This document shows, in pieces, positions 1-8,925 of a stretch of 64,000 nucleotides of DNA (position 1 is the stretch's first letter; each line of letters starts with the position of its first letter). The notes beneath the pieces were generated by a model that saw nothing but the letters and a program-made list of their open reading frames with translations, was not told the DNA's origin and made no database searches. The position numbers and the translations under genes are program-made. Origin of the DNA: Aureivirga sp. CE67 (lineage in GTDB: Bacteria; Bacteroidota; Bacteroidia; Flavobacteriales; Flavobacteriaceae). The stretch covers positions 1 through 64,000 of the forward strand of contig NZ_JADOTV010000008.1 in assembly GCF_015767245.1 (NCBI RefSeq). The letters run 5' to 3'.

Positions 1-117
1 TAATTTTCCTTTCAAGGTATAATATGTTATTTTTTTCGTTACATATTTTTCAAATACAGGTAATAATATTTCTATTTCTTTTGTATTTAGACTTAATAAT
101 GAATTAAATTTGCTCAA
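1..117 (-). CDS. Possible N-terminus of a Crp/Fnr-type regulator (partial)
   Basis: The minus strand is open from about 129 to the left edge. From a TTG at 117-115 it encodes 39 residues beginning MSKFNSLLSLNTKEIEILLP and continuing with a Lys-rich VTKK stretch. The pattern resembles the first helix of flavobacterial Crp/Fnr-like cyclic-nucleotide-domain regulators: a short helix, a two- or three-residue turn with acidic residues, then a Lys-rich segment leading into the first beta strand. No ATG is available in frame. The fragment is too short to prove the family. It could also be an unrelated small gene or chance. Confidence 0.3.
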   Translation of the reverse strand, partial: MSKFNSLLSLNTKEIEILLPVFEKYVTKKITYYTLKGKL

Positions 118-182
118 GACTTCAGAGGTTTAGGATTATTTTTTGGTAGAAACAAAACTATAACCTTTTGAAGTCTTTTTTT
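116..182 (+). terminator. Inverted repeat with T-tract
   Basis: AAGACTTCAGAGGTT pairs imperfectly with AACCTTTTGAAGTCTT across a loop of about 30 bases and is followed by a run of T. It looks like a rightward rho-independent terminator, but no plus-strand gene to its left is visible. It could instead be a 5' leader structure for the leftward ORF at the edge. Confidence 0.35.
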
Positions 183-285
183 ATCTTATACAATTTTAAT
201 CGTGATAATGTTTAGTATTTAAAATAAAAAAAACATCTATTTTCATACATTCGTTATGAAATAATACTTATTATCAAAATCTAAT

Positions 286-2154
286 ATGAAAAAAAATTAC
301 TTACTCTTATTTACAATACTAACTTTTGGTTACATATCAAATATTTACAGTCAACATCAAAGTGATGAAGAATTATTTCTTTTTACTGAAAATGATTTAA
401 AAGGATACATTGATGAAACTGGTAGAGAAGCTATAAAACCTAAATTTTTGAATGCAAAAAATTTTTCAGAAGGTTTAGCTGTTGCAAATCTTGATGGATT
501 ATACGGTTTTATTGATAAAAACGGAAAATTTGTCATAGAACCAGAATTCGAAGATGCTTATAGCTTTCGTAATGGAATTGCTAAAATTTATAAATCCAAT
601 CAACTATATTTTATAGATAAAACTGGTACTATTCTTTTTGAGCATGATTTTAAAAATATCTTTTACTCAGGAGAAAAAAATGTTTTGATTACCCAATCTA
701 AAACTAACAAATTCGGATTAATCGATTATCAAGGGAATATTAAAGTTAAGAACATTCATGATTTCATCGGTTATTTCATCGATGGTCAATCCATAGTTCG
801 ATCAAAAAAGGAAGAAGGAATAATGGATACAAATGGAAATTTTGTTTCACCTCTAGGTAAATATTTAGACATTTCATATGCAGGAGACTTTTATTCTGCT
901 GTCTTATCTGATAATGGTAAAAACGAAGATTTTAATAAGGTCATAATAAATCAAAAAGATGAAATTATGCTTATTGAAAATCTCGATGAATGGATGTTTA
1001 ATCCTTTTAATATGAATTTCAGTGAAAACTTAGCTTCAGTAATTATTTTTGAAGAAATTGATGATATTTTTTATGAAAGCATAGGTGTTGTTGATGGAAA
1101 TGGAAAAATAATATTTAAAAATAATTTATGGAAAGATATTTCTGTTTTTAAAAATGGAGTCGCTTTTGTAAAGAAAAATGATTCTACATTTGATCTTATT
1201 AATAATAAAGGCGAGAAATTAAACAAAGAAAGTTTTTTAAATATTGCAAAAGATTTTTCAGATATAAATAGTCATAATTTTTTCGAAAATAAAATGGAAT
1301 TTGTTTTAACAGAAAATGGTTGGGGAGCAATTGATTCAAAAGGTAATTTTGTTAAAGAGCCACGTAGATTTGATTTTATATTCAATAAAGTTAAACTAAT
1401 CAAAAATTATGTACTTTTCATTCGTTATTACAATTCTAAAACAGAATTAACAGGGTTTTGGAATTTAAAAACCAATACAATAGTTCCTCCAAAATTCGAC
1501 AAGTTAGATATTCATCCTGATAAAAAAATATTCCATGTTGAAGAATTTAATTCTGAGGGTTATATTAATTCTGAGGGAGAATACATTTGGAACGAAAAAT
1601 TTGATAAAGGTAAAGCTCAATCATTAGGACTTTATAATATTGAAGGACAAATGAATAGTGAATATAGGTTAACTAAAAGATTATTAAATTCTTCTGAAGA
1701 AAAAATTATGAAAAAGCATAAATTATTTAAACCTAATGAAATAAACTTGTTTGTTGATACTAATGAGATTATTAGATTTAATAATAAATACAAAGGCTTA
1801 AAGCTTTATTTATCAAATGACACCGAAAATATTGAAAAATTATATTCTATTGATGATAGAATATATTTAACAATTCAAGCAAAAGACAAAAATGGTAACT
1901 GGAAAGATTTACAAAAACCTATTGAATCTACCTGTGCTAATAGCTACCTAAATATAAGAGAGCTACCTGCAAAATCTTCTTATGGATTTGTAATCCCTCT
2001 TTTCGAGGGTACTTATGAAACGGAACTTAGAGTAAGATTTAACCTCAATAAAAATAATATTTCATTATATTCTAATATTTATAAAGGTAAGGTCAACCCT
2101 TCTCAATTGAAAGGTGAAAATTTAAATTCTATCATATTTATAAAACATGAATAA
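286..2154 (+). CDS. Secreted WG-repeat protein
   Basis: This 622-residue protein starts with a signal peptide (hydrophobic residues 5-20, cleavage near YSQ at 21-23) and then carries degenerate WG (KWG) repeats. The recurring pattern is a Gly-aromatic-(I/M)-D-x-x-G core followed by an acidic or proline/Phe segment, for example near residues 72-88 (YGFIDKNGKFVIEPEF), 138-150, 178-190 and 345-360. WG repeats are beta-rich surface modules found in Bacteroidota and Leptospira, and no enzymatic activity can be assigned from them. The last 150 residues lack clear repeats and may be a separate beta domain. It stands alone, with a terminator after its stop. Confidence 0.75.
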   Translation: MKKNYLLLFTILTFGYISNIYSQHQSDEELFLFTENDLKGYIDETGREAIKPKFLNAKNFSEGLAVANLDGLYGFIDKNGKFVIEPEFEDAYSFRNGIAKIYKSNQLYFIDKTGTILFEHDFKNIFYSGEKNVLITQSKTNKFGLIDYQGNIKVKNIHDFIGYFIDGQSIVRSKKEEGIMDTNGNFVSPLGKYLDISYAGDFYSAVLSDNGKNEDFNKVIINQKDEIMLIENLDEWMFNPFNMNFSENLASVIIFEEIDDIFYESIGVVDGNGKIIFKNNLWKDISVFKNGVAFVKKNDSTFDLINNKGEKLNKESFLNIAKDFSDINSHNFFENKMEFVLTENGWGAIDSKGNFVKEPRRFDFIFNKVKLIKNYVLFIRYYNSKTELTGFWNLKTNTIVPPKFDKLDIHPDKKIFHVEEFNSEGYINSEGEYIWNEKFDKGKAQSLGLYNIEGQMNSEYRLTKRLLNSSEEKIMKKHKLFKPNEINLFVDTNEIIRFNNKYKGLKLYLSNDTENIEKLYSIDDRIYLTIQAKDKNGNWKDLQKPIESTCANSYLNIRELPAKSSYGFVIPLFEGTYETELRVRFNLNKNNISLYSNIYKGKVNPSQLKGENLNSIIFIKHE

Positions 2155-2181
2155 CATTTTATTTCTTAAAAAAAATCATCT

Positions 2182-2208
2182 AAAAGTACCTCAAAAGGTA
2201 CTTTTTTT
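2182..2208 (+). terminator. Rho-independent terminator
   Basis: A perfect stem, AAAAGTACCT / AGGTACTTTT, has a 4-base loop and a T-tract. It lies 28 bases after the WG-repeat gene. Confidence 0.85.
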
Positions 2209-2279
2209 ATACCAATTAAATTCTGATACTGAAATAATTTTGCTTCAAACAAAAAAGTATAAATTAAACCTTTAGAAAA

Positions 2280-2894
2280 ATGAAAGAATATTGGGACGAA
2301 AAATTTAGTAATACAGAATTTGCTTATGGTGAAGAACCAAATGTTTTTATTAAAGAAAAATTACCAACTTTTAAAACAGGAAAAATCTTGTTTCCTGCAG
2401 AAGGTGAAGGAAGAAATGCAACTTATGCAGCGGAATTAGGTTGGGAAGTTTCCGCATTTGATATTAGCACAACTGGAAAAGCAAAAGCAACTTTATTAGC
2501 TAATTCAAAAAATGTGAAAATTGATTATCAAATAAATGCAATGCTGGAAGAAAAGTATAGCGAAGCTGAGTTTGATGCTATTTGTTTTTCTTATGTACAT
2601 TTTGAACCTGAAATCAAAAAGAAAATGTTTGAAAGATTGGATAAATATTTAAAAAAAGATGGACATATTATTTTTGAAGCATTTAGCAAAGAACATCGAG
2701 TTTTAAGTATGGTAAATCCTGCTGCTGGAGGTCCGCCAGATGAAAAACATATGTATTCGGAAAAGGAAATTGAAGAATATTTCAAGAATTATGAAATCAT
2801 AGAATTGAGAAAAGAAATCGTACATTTAGAAGAAGGATTCGGACATAACGGAAAAAGTTCAGTGATTCGATTTATTGGAAGAAAATTAAATTAG
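2280..2894 (+). CDS. Class I SAM-dependent methyltransferase
   Basis: This is a 204-residue soluble protein. The opening YWDEKFSNTEFAYGEEPN is typical of TehB/TPMT-like small-molecule methyltransferases. The SAM-binding motif I is a variant, ILFPAEGEGRNATYAAELG (residues about 35-55), followed by the acidic strand end VSAFDIS. Motif post-II is FDAICFSYVHFEP. The usual GxGxG glycine run is partly replaced by AEGEGRN, a form seen in TehB-like proteins. The substrate is not predictable. It lies six bases upstream of an AraC-type regulator on the same strand, so the two are probably co-transcribed. Confidence 0.8.
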   Translation: MKEYWDEKFSNTEFAYGEEPNVFIKEKLPTFKTGKILFPAEGEGRNATYAAELGWEVSAFDISTTGKAKATLLANSKNVKIDYQINAMLEEKYSEAEFDAICFSYVHFEPEIKKKMFERLDKYLKKDGHIIFEAFSKEHRVLSMVNPAAGGPPDEKHMYSEKEIEEYFKNYEIIELRKEIVHLEEGFGHNGKSSVIRFIGRKLN

Positions 2895-2900
2895 ATTTTT

Positions 2901-3782
2901 ATGAGAAAAAAAGAATTTCATCCTTTACCTATTCGAAGTTTTCAAGACAAAGAAAAAAATAAGCATTCGATTATGTTTGAAATGACTATTTTAAAACCAG
3001 AAAATGAAACTGGAATTAAAGTAGCACCTCATCGTCATGATTATTTTCATATTCTTTTTATAAAAAATGGAAAAGGAAAACACTATATAGATTTTAAGGT
3101 TTATGATATTATACCAAATTCTATATTTTTTGTTTCTCCAGGTCAAGTACATTCTCTTGAAATCAATTCGGAAGTCGAAGGTTTTGTAGTTACTTTTAAT
3201 GCTGATTTTTTTCATTTAAATCAAAGCTTAAAAAAAATTACAGATTATCCTTTTTTTCATTCTATAAATAATCTTCCATACATTTATTTAACAAAACAAA
3301 ATTTAAAATTAGCATCATATTTCGAAGATTTGTATGAAGAATATTCTTCTGATTCTATAAATAATGATGAAAATATTTTACGAGCGCTTTTGGAACTAAT
3401 ACTTCTGAAAGCTGCTCGTATTTATAATTATGATGCTTCGATTTCCACCTCTTCTCAAACTACAAAGCAACTCCGAACTTTAGAGGTTTTGATTGATAAT
3501 CATTTTAAAGAATATAAACTCACGGAAGATTATGCTGAGATGTTATTTATGACTTCCAAAGCTTTAAATAATATTTGTAAAAACAATTTGAATAAAACCG
3601 TTATAAACCTTATTCATGAAAGAATAATTATTGAAGCTAAAAGGTTGTTGCTTTTTACAGATAATTCTATTTCGGAAATTGCTTACGAACTTGGTTTTCA
3701 AGAAAAGTCTTATTTCATGAGATTTTTCAAAAAACATACTTCTTTTACGGCAAAAGAGTTTCGGGAAAAGAACGAGAGATAG
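2901..3782 (+). CDS. AraC-family transcriptional regulator
   Basis: This 293-residue protein has an N-terminal cupin-like sensor domain (about residues 25-130). It contains PHRHDYFHILFIKNGKGKHYIDF and the downstream SPGQVHSLEI, the usual AraC ligand-binding hallmark. The C-terminal double helix-turn-helix domain (about 190-290) has a second recognition helix in the region ISEIAYELGFQEKSYFMRFF, followed by KKHTSFTAKEFRE. It probably activates or represses a nearby target, possibly the methyltransferase immediately upstream, in response to a small ligand. The ligand is unknown. Confidence 0.9.
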   Translation: MRKKEFHPLPIRSFQDKEKNKHSIMFEMTILKPENETGIKVAPHRHDYFHILFIKNGKGKHYIDFKVYDIIPNSIFFVSPGQVHSLEINSEVEGFVVTFNADFFHLNQSLKKITDYPFFHSINNLPYIYLTKQNLKLASYFEDLYEEYSSDSINNDENILRALLELILLKAARIYNYDASISTSSQTTKQLRTLEVLIDNHFKEYKLTEDYAEMLFMTSKALNNICKNNLNKTVINLIHERIIIEAKRLLLFTDNSISEIAYELGFQEKSYFMRFFKKHTSFTAKEFREKNER

Positions 3783-3868
3783 CTTCTAAATGAAAACTTA
3801 ATTAACAATTTTTACAGACATTACTTTTTTAGTTGTAGGTAACTTTAAACAACCAAACTTTTAAAGTT

Positions 3869-6016
3869 ATGACACTTAAAACTACTTTTTATACTATTTA
3901 TTTTACTGTTTTATTCCTATTTTTTCTTTCAAACCCAATGTACTCTAATGATAAAAACAAGGGGATTTTTAGAACTTTGAAAAATGAATTTCACTCCACA
4001 AAAACAGCTAATAGTTTTACTTTAAAAGAAGATTTATTAAATAAAAAAAGTTCAAAAGTATATTTTACAGATTGTCCTCCAGAAGATATTACTCTTAGTT
4101 CTCAAGATGACATTGATAATTTTATTATTAATTATCCAAATTGTACAAATTTTGACGGAGCGATACTTATTCAAAATGATAATTCGGGAAGTATTCATAA
4201 TCTAAATGGTTTGAAGAATTTGATTTCTGTTGAAGATTTGGTAATTGAGTTTATTCCGAATCTTTCCTCTCTTGAAGGTCTTGAAAATTTAGAATTTATT
4301 ACTGAAGATTTAGTAATTTCATTTAATTCAAATTTAAATATTTGTAATAATATCTGCCCAGCACTTGTATTTCATACTTATGAAACTTCTTACATTGGTT
4401 TTAATGGCCCAAATTGTTCGGATATTAATAATATAAAATCCAATTGTCAGAATAATTGTCCTGTTACAGACATCGTATTTAACACCCAAAGTCAAATTGA
4501 TGATTTTATTCTAAATCATCCAAATTGCGAATATTTAAATAAAAGCATAACTATTACGGAAAATATTCCTGGAAATATTACAAACCTAAATGGTTTAAAA
4601 AAAATAAAAACTATTGAAAACTTGACTATTTCTAATAATTCTAATCTTGAAAATTTAAATGGTTTAGAAAGTTTAACTCTCGTAAATGGTACTATTTCTA
4701 TAACAAATAATTCCAATTTAGATCTTTGTAAAACTTTATGCAAACCATTAAATGATCAAACTTATTCTGGTTTAAGTATTTCTGGAAATAAAACTGGATG
4801 TGATTCCAAATCAGAAATCACTTCTAATTGTGATCCCGAATGCCCTCCTGGTTCTATGAATTTCACTACTCAAAGTGAACTTGATAATTTTAAAACGATG
4901 TATCCTCATTGTACAGAAATAAATGGAGATTTAAGTATCATTGAAAATTCTGATGGAGAAATTTCGGATTTAACACCTTTAGCAAATTTGAATACAATTT
5001 CTGGAAGTTTAAGAATTAATTCAAACTCTAGTTTAAACTGTTTAGAAGCTTTAGGCAATATTTTGGAAATAGGAAATGATTTTGAAATTTATAATAATAC
5101 CTCTTTAAATTCTTTATATGGTTTAAATCTTGATTCTGTTGGAGGAAATTTAAGTATTCATGAAAATGAAAACCTTGATGATTGTTATCATTTATGTGAA
5201 ATTATGAATACAAATAATGCTATTTCCGGATCTATTTTGATTCAAAATAATCTTGCAAATTGTGAAACAGAAACATTAATGCTTTCAAATTGTAATGAAT
5301 CTTATATTGAATTACCAGCAATAATTGTAGATTGCTCCTACTCGCCTACTTACGATAATTTTCCTGAGCTCGATTTAATATGTAATTCTATCGATGCTAA
5401 AATTTTAAATGATTTCAACTTTAGTGGATATGGAACTTATACCTTAAATTGGGAATTTGTTGATGAAAATGGGGAAATATTTCTAGCTAATCAAGAAGTA
5501 ACTATTCAAGATAATGAAAGCCCTACTTTTATGAATTGTATTCCAAGTCAAACAATTTTACTTGAGGAAGGTGAGGAATATGAAATTCCAGATTATACGG
5601 TTTTCAACTTTGATTTGAATGATAATTGTGCTGAAAGTATAAATATTCAACAAACTCCAGAATCTGGAACTTTTATTACAGAAACAACTCAGATTAATAT
5701 AAAATTTACGGATGAAAATAATAATAGTTCTTATTGTGTTTTTAACCTAAATATTGAAGAAAAATTAGATATTTCTAAGTATGATGATATTGGTTTAAAA
5801 TTATACCCTAATCCAACTACTAACAATTTAGAAATTGAAACAAAATCTCCTATCAAAAGTATTTCAATAATAGATATTAAAGGAAAAATAGTTCTACATA
5901 AAAAAGATTTTAAATCAAAAACTTTAGATCTAAATAATTTAAATAATGGTCAATATATCGTAAAGATTGAATTTGAAAACAATACTATCTCTAAAAATAT
6001 TATTATTTCTAAATAG
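3869..6016 (+). CDS. T9SS-secreted protein with three Cys-bracketed receptor-L-like repeats
   Basis: The 715-residue protein starts with a signal peptide (hydrophobic residues 6-22). Three tandem units of about 125 residues follow (about 68-193, 197-321, 325-453). Each opens with a CP(P/V) motif, a QS-x-(I/L)-D-(D/N)-F segment and an NC or HC pair. Each continues with LRR-like NLNGLKxL strands and closes with a Cys-rich stretch. This resembles receptor L-domain/LRR solenoids capped by disulfides. Residues about 480-620 form a beta-sandwich-like region reminiscent of HYR domains. The C-terminus (about 635-715, from LYPNPTTNNLEIE to NIIISK) is a type A T9SS sorting domain. The protein is probably surface-attached or released. 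Ligand and role are unknown. Confidence 0.8.
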   Translation: MTLKTTFYTIYFTVLFLFFLSNPMYSNDKNKGIFRTLKNEFHSTKTANSFTLKEDLLNKKSSKVYFTDCPPEDITLSSQDDIDNFIINYPNCTNFDGAILIQNDNSGSIHNLNGLKNLISVEDLVIEFIPNLSSLEGLENLEFITEDLVISFNSNLNICNNICPALVFHTYETSYIGFNGPNCSDINNIKSNCQNNCPVTDIVFNTQSQIDDFILNHPNCEYLNKSITITENIPGNITNLNGLKKIKTIENLTISNNSNLENLNGLESLTLVNGTISITNNSNLDLCKTLCKPLNDQTYSGLSISGNKTGCDSKSEITSNCDPECPPGSMNFTTQSELDNFKTMYPHCTEINGDLSIIENSDGEISDLTPLANLNTISGSLRINSNSSLNCLEALGNILEIGNDFEIYNNTSLNSLYGLNLDSVGGNLSIHENENLDDCYHLCEIMNTNNAISGSILIQNNLANCETETLMLSNCNESYIELPAIIVDCSYSPTYDNFPELDLICNSIDAKILNDFNFSGYGTYTLNWEFVDENGEIFLANQEVTIQDNESPTFMNCIPSQTILLEEGEEYEIPDYTVFNFDLNDNCAESINIQQTPESGTFITETTQINIKFTDENNNSSYCVFNLNIEEKLDISKYDDIGLKLYPNPTTNNLEIETKSPIKSISIIDIKGKIVLHKKDFKSKTLDLNNLNNGQYIVKIEFENNTISKNIIISK

Positions 6017-6090
6017 TTTTCTTGACTTCACATCAATAATTTTCATATCATGTATTTTTAGTTTTGTTCAAAATAACAAAATATAGAAAC

Positions 6091-6945
6091 ATGACTAATA
6101 AATTAAAATTCATTTTTGGAATTACGATTCTTACATTGTTCATCAATTGTGCTAAAATCGATACAAATAATTGGAATGAACAATTTGATATCAGTATTAT
6201 ATCTTTCAATTTAAGATTTGATACAGAAGAAGATGGAGAAAATAAATGGGATAATCGAAAGGAAGCATGTATAAAAGCACTTGAAAAAACAAAACCTTCT
6301 ATTTTTGGAATTCAAGAAGGATTGTACCATCAAGTTCAATATTTAGATACAAATTTACCGAACTATAAATATGTAGGAGTCGGACGAGATGATGGATTTA
6401 CAGGAGGAGAATACAGTGCGATTTTTTATGATGAAAAGAAATTTAATCTGATTGAAACTAATAATTTTTGGTTGAGTGAAACTCCAAATCAACCTTCTCT
6501 TGGTTGGGATGCTAATAATATTCGGATTGTAACTTGGGCTCATTTTAAAGATAAAACAAATCAAAAATCTATTTTTGTTTTTAACACCCATTTAGATCAT
6601 ATAGGGAAAATTGCAAGAAAAGAATCTGTTCTACTTTTGATGAAGAAAATTCAAGAAATAGTTCCTAAAAACGAAACTGTTTTAATTACTGGAGATTTTA
6701 ACATGTTGAGCAGTAATAAAGCTTTAAAACCTCTACTTAAAAAATTCAAAGATTCTAGAAAAACTGCTGAAAAATCTGATAATAAAAAATCGTTCAACTT
6801 TTTTGGAAATTGGCTTATAAGCAGAAATATTGATTTTGTATTCTATAAAAATGCAAAAGCAATTACTTTTCAAACTATTAACGATGATTTTGGAGTTCCT
6901 TTTATTTCAGATCATTATCCTATTCTTGGAAAGTTCAAATACTAA
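6091..6945 (+). CDS. Endonuclease/exonuclease/phosphatase-fold lipoprotein
   Basis: The start was set at the ATG at 6091, which gives a lipoprotein signal (hydrophobic FIFGITILTLFIN followed by Cys); a TTG 27 bases earlier is less likely. The 284-residue protein shows the full EEP metal-dependent phosphodiesterase/hydrolase core: SFNLRFDTEEDGENKW, GIQEG (catalytic Glu), NTHLDHIG, ITGDFNM (catalytic Asp/Asn), IDFVFY and the terminal SDHYPI (catalytic Asp-His). Family members cleave phosphodiesters in nucleic acids, inositol phosphates or sphingomyelin. The envelope location suggests use on exogenous phosphate esters. The exact substrate cannot be named. Confidence 0.88.
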   Translation: MTNKLKFIFGITILTLFINCAKIDTNNWNEQFDISIISFNLRFDTEEDGENKWDNRKEACIKALEKTKPSIFGIQEGLYHQVQYLDTNLPNYKYVGVGRDDGFTGGEYSAIFYDEKKFNLIETNNFWLSETPNQPSLGWDANNIRIVTWAHFKDKTNQKSIFVFNTHLDHIGKIARKESVLLLMKKIQEIVPKNETVLITGDFNMLSSNKALKPLLKKFKDSRKTAEKSDNKKSFNFFGNWLISRNIDFVFYKNAKAITFQTINDDFGVPFISDHYPILGKFKY

Positions 6946-7115
6946 AAAACTGTATTATTTAAACTATTTAAAAAGAGAAGTTTATACCCTACGACAATCT
7001 TTTTTAACACTTTTTCATAAATACACTTAAAAAAACAACTTTTAATCTAAAACTTCTTCCTTTGGCACATTTATTGTTAAAATATTAAGAGTTTAATTTG
7101 ATAAAAATCAACAAA

Positions 7116-7688
7116 ATGAAACGTATTTTTACTTTTATCCTAATCTTAAGTTGTATTACAACTTTTGCTCAACAAAAAGCAGATAGTTCTTTTGAAAAAA
7201 AGAAAAAAAAGTCAACAAATTCTTTCTTCAATGATTATGTTGATGAAATCAAAAACAAACCAGTCGCAATATTTGTAAATGAGATCTTTATAGGAAATGG
7301 AGAAGTTGCATCAACAATTAATTCTGATAAAATAAAATCTATAAAAATAGAAAAAGAGCCTTTTGTTGAAAATGGAATAGAATATTTTGGAAAAATGTTC
7401 GTTGAACTAAGGCGTGGTTACAAACCAAGACTGATTTCCTTAGAGAAATTAATTAAAAAGAAAGTTCCATTAGACGAAAAATCGGTGTTATACCAGATAG
7501 ATGGAAAAGTAATTAGTCCAGATTATATGAATTTTCTAGTGGATGAAAATTATATTTTAAAAGTGACTAAAGAAACTGCAAAACTTTCAAAAAAAGACAA
7601 TGAGATTAACATCATAAATATTATAACGAAAAATCCTGAAAACATTAAAAAGAGTAAGGAGATTCGTTTTAAAGGAACTAAACTTTAA
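7116..7688 (+). CDS. Secreted hypothetical protein
   Basis: The ATG at 7116 was preferred over a TTG at 7098 because it starts a clean signal peptide (MKRIFTFILILSCITTFAQQ). The mature part of about 170 residues is Lys-rich. It contains PVAIFVNEIFIGNGEVASTI and later VLYQIDGKVISPDYMNFL, two similar segments that could be a repeated beta unit. No family is recognised. A strong terminator follows directly, so it is probably a single-gene unit. Confidence 0.6.
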   Translation: MKRIFTFILILSCITTFAQQKADSSFEKKKKKSTNSFFNDYVDEIKNKPVAIFVNEIFIGNGEVASTINSDKIKSIKIEKEPFVENGIEYFGKMFVELRRGYKPRLISLEKLIKKKVPLDEKSVLYQIDGKVISPDYMNFLVDENYILKVTKETAKLSKKDNEINIINIITKNPENIKKSKEIRFKGTKL

Positions 7689-7701
7689 ATCTTCAAAAAT
7701 G

Positions 7702-7741
7702 AAAATGTTGCCAAAAGAAACTTCTTGCGGCAACATTTTTT
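7702..7741 (+). terminator. Rho-independent terminator
   Basis: The stem AAAATGTTGCC / GGCAACATTTT has a 16-base loop and a T-run. It lies 14 bases after the secreted hypothetical gene. Confidence 0.85.
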
Positions 7742-7857
7742 CTTTTACACCTTCACAAACTTCTCAATTTCTTCACTTTACAATAAGATAATTTCTTTCG
7801 TATTATTTTTTTCATTACATTTCTAAACTTAATTAATCTAAAAAGTTTTAGAAAAGA

Positions 7858-8076
7858 ATGCATAATTCTCATTTTATATTTTCCTTTTTTAAAGTAAAAA
7901 ACTTCCTTTCTGGTGGTTTAAACCTAACTATATTTAAAGAATTGGATTTTATAAAAAAAAGAGTTGCTTTTGAAAAACTAAAACGGACTCAAAAAGTTTC
8001 TTTGAAATATGATATAACTTCCCTCGGATTTTCGGGTAATTCTTTGAGTCGAATACCAAAAGAATTTACTCTCTAA
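7858..8076 (+). CDS. Small hypothetical ORF, doubtful
   Basis: This is a 72-codon ATG-initiated ORF ending two bases before the next gene's ATG, a spacing compatible with translational coupling. The product is basic (Lys-rich centre, KKRVAFEKLKRTQKVSLKYD) with no signal peptide and no recognised domain. It may be a real small gene, a remnant of a longer one, or an upstream ORF in the leader of the membrane-protein gene. Confidence 0.28.
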   Translation: MHNSHFIFSFFKVKNFLSGGLNLTIFKELDFIKKRVAFEKLKRTQKVSLKYDITSLGFSGNSLSRIPKEFTL

Positions 8077-8078
8077 CT

Positions 8079-8786
8079 ATGTTTACAAATTTAGCCCCTA
8101 CTTATATCTCGATTGCTTTTCTCATCGCAATTCTTTTTCCAATTTTTATGATTGCCAATTTGGTAAGTAATACCAAACAAAATCATAAACGACTTTTGAT
8201 TATTGGATTTTATTTTTTGTATTTAATTCTAGTTTCAATTTTGACTTTTACAGGAGTTTTTAATGTTGATTCATTTCCTCCAAGAATTATATTATTCACT
8301 ACACTCCCGCTTTTACTTTTTTATTTTCTTTTTGTATTCAATACCAATTTTTATAAATCATTTTTAAAACAAGTCAAACTTTCAAAACTAATTAGAGTTC
8401 ATTCTTTTAGATTAATCGGAACTTTTTTCTTGATCTTATATGCTTTTGATCAATTACCTAAAAGTTTTGCTTACCTAGCTGGTTTTGGTGATATTTTTAT
8501 CGCAATTTCTAGTCTTTGGGTTGCATATTTGGTTGAAAAGAAAACAAAATCTTCTAGATTTATCGCGCTGCTTTGGAATACTTTTGGTTTTATTGATATT
8601 CTTCTAACTTCAATAACTGCAATTTATTTAACCAAATTACAAATAGAAACAGGAAGTCCAGGAGTTGCTATTTTAACAAAATTCCCTTTTAGTTTTATTC
8701 CTGCTTTTGCTCCTGCAACAATTATTTTTCTCCATATTTCTATTTATCTGAAAATTTGGAATAAAAAGTATACGATTTATTATTAA
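8079..8786 (+). CDS. Polytopic membrane protein, unknown function
   Basis: This 235-residue protein has about seven predicted membrane helices (near residues 8-28, 40-60, 70-88, 108-125, 130-150, 160-182, 203-225) and almost no soluble parts. Motifs such as RLIGTFFLILYAFDQLP and FAYLAGFGDIFIAISSLWVAY resemble an uncharacterised bacterial integral membrane family. No transporter or enzyme signature is visible. It follows a doubtful small ORF by two bases. Confidence 0.7.
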   Translation: MFTNLAPTYISIAFLIAILFPIFMIANLVSNTKQNHKRLLIIGFYFLYLILVSILTFTGVFNVDSFPPRIILFTTLPLLLFYFLFVFNTNFYKSFLKQVKLSKLIRVHSFRLIGTFFLILYAFDQLPKSFAYLAGFGDIFIAISSLWVAYLVEKKTKSSRFIALLWNTFGFIDILLTSITAIYLTKLQIETGSPGVAILTKFPFSFIPAFAPATIIFLHISIYLKIWNKKYTIYY

Positions 8787-8925
8787 ACAAAAAACAGATT
8801 AAAACCTCATCTTTAAACAATTAATAATATTACTGATTTAATTCAATAAAAATCTTTAGACAAACTAGATTTCAGAAGGATTTTTCATTTAATTTTGATC
8901 CAAATTAATTTAGTAAAAATCAAAA

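Noticed and set aside
2591-2785. Minus-strand ORF opposite the methyltransferase gene
   Set aside because: It is antisense to a gene with clear methyltransferase motifs and has no family resemblance of its own.
4066-5290. Direct repeats as a possible recombination array
   Set aside because: They are explained by the three protein units of the T9SS protein; no flanking mobile genes or integrase.
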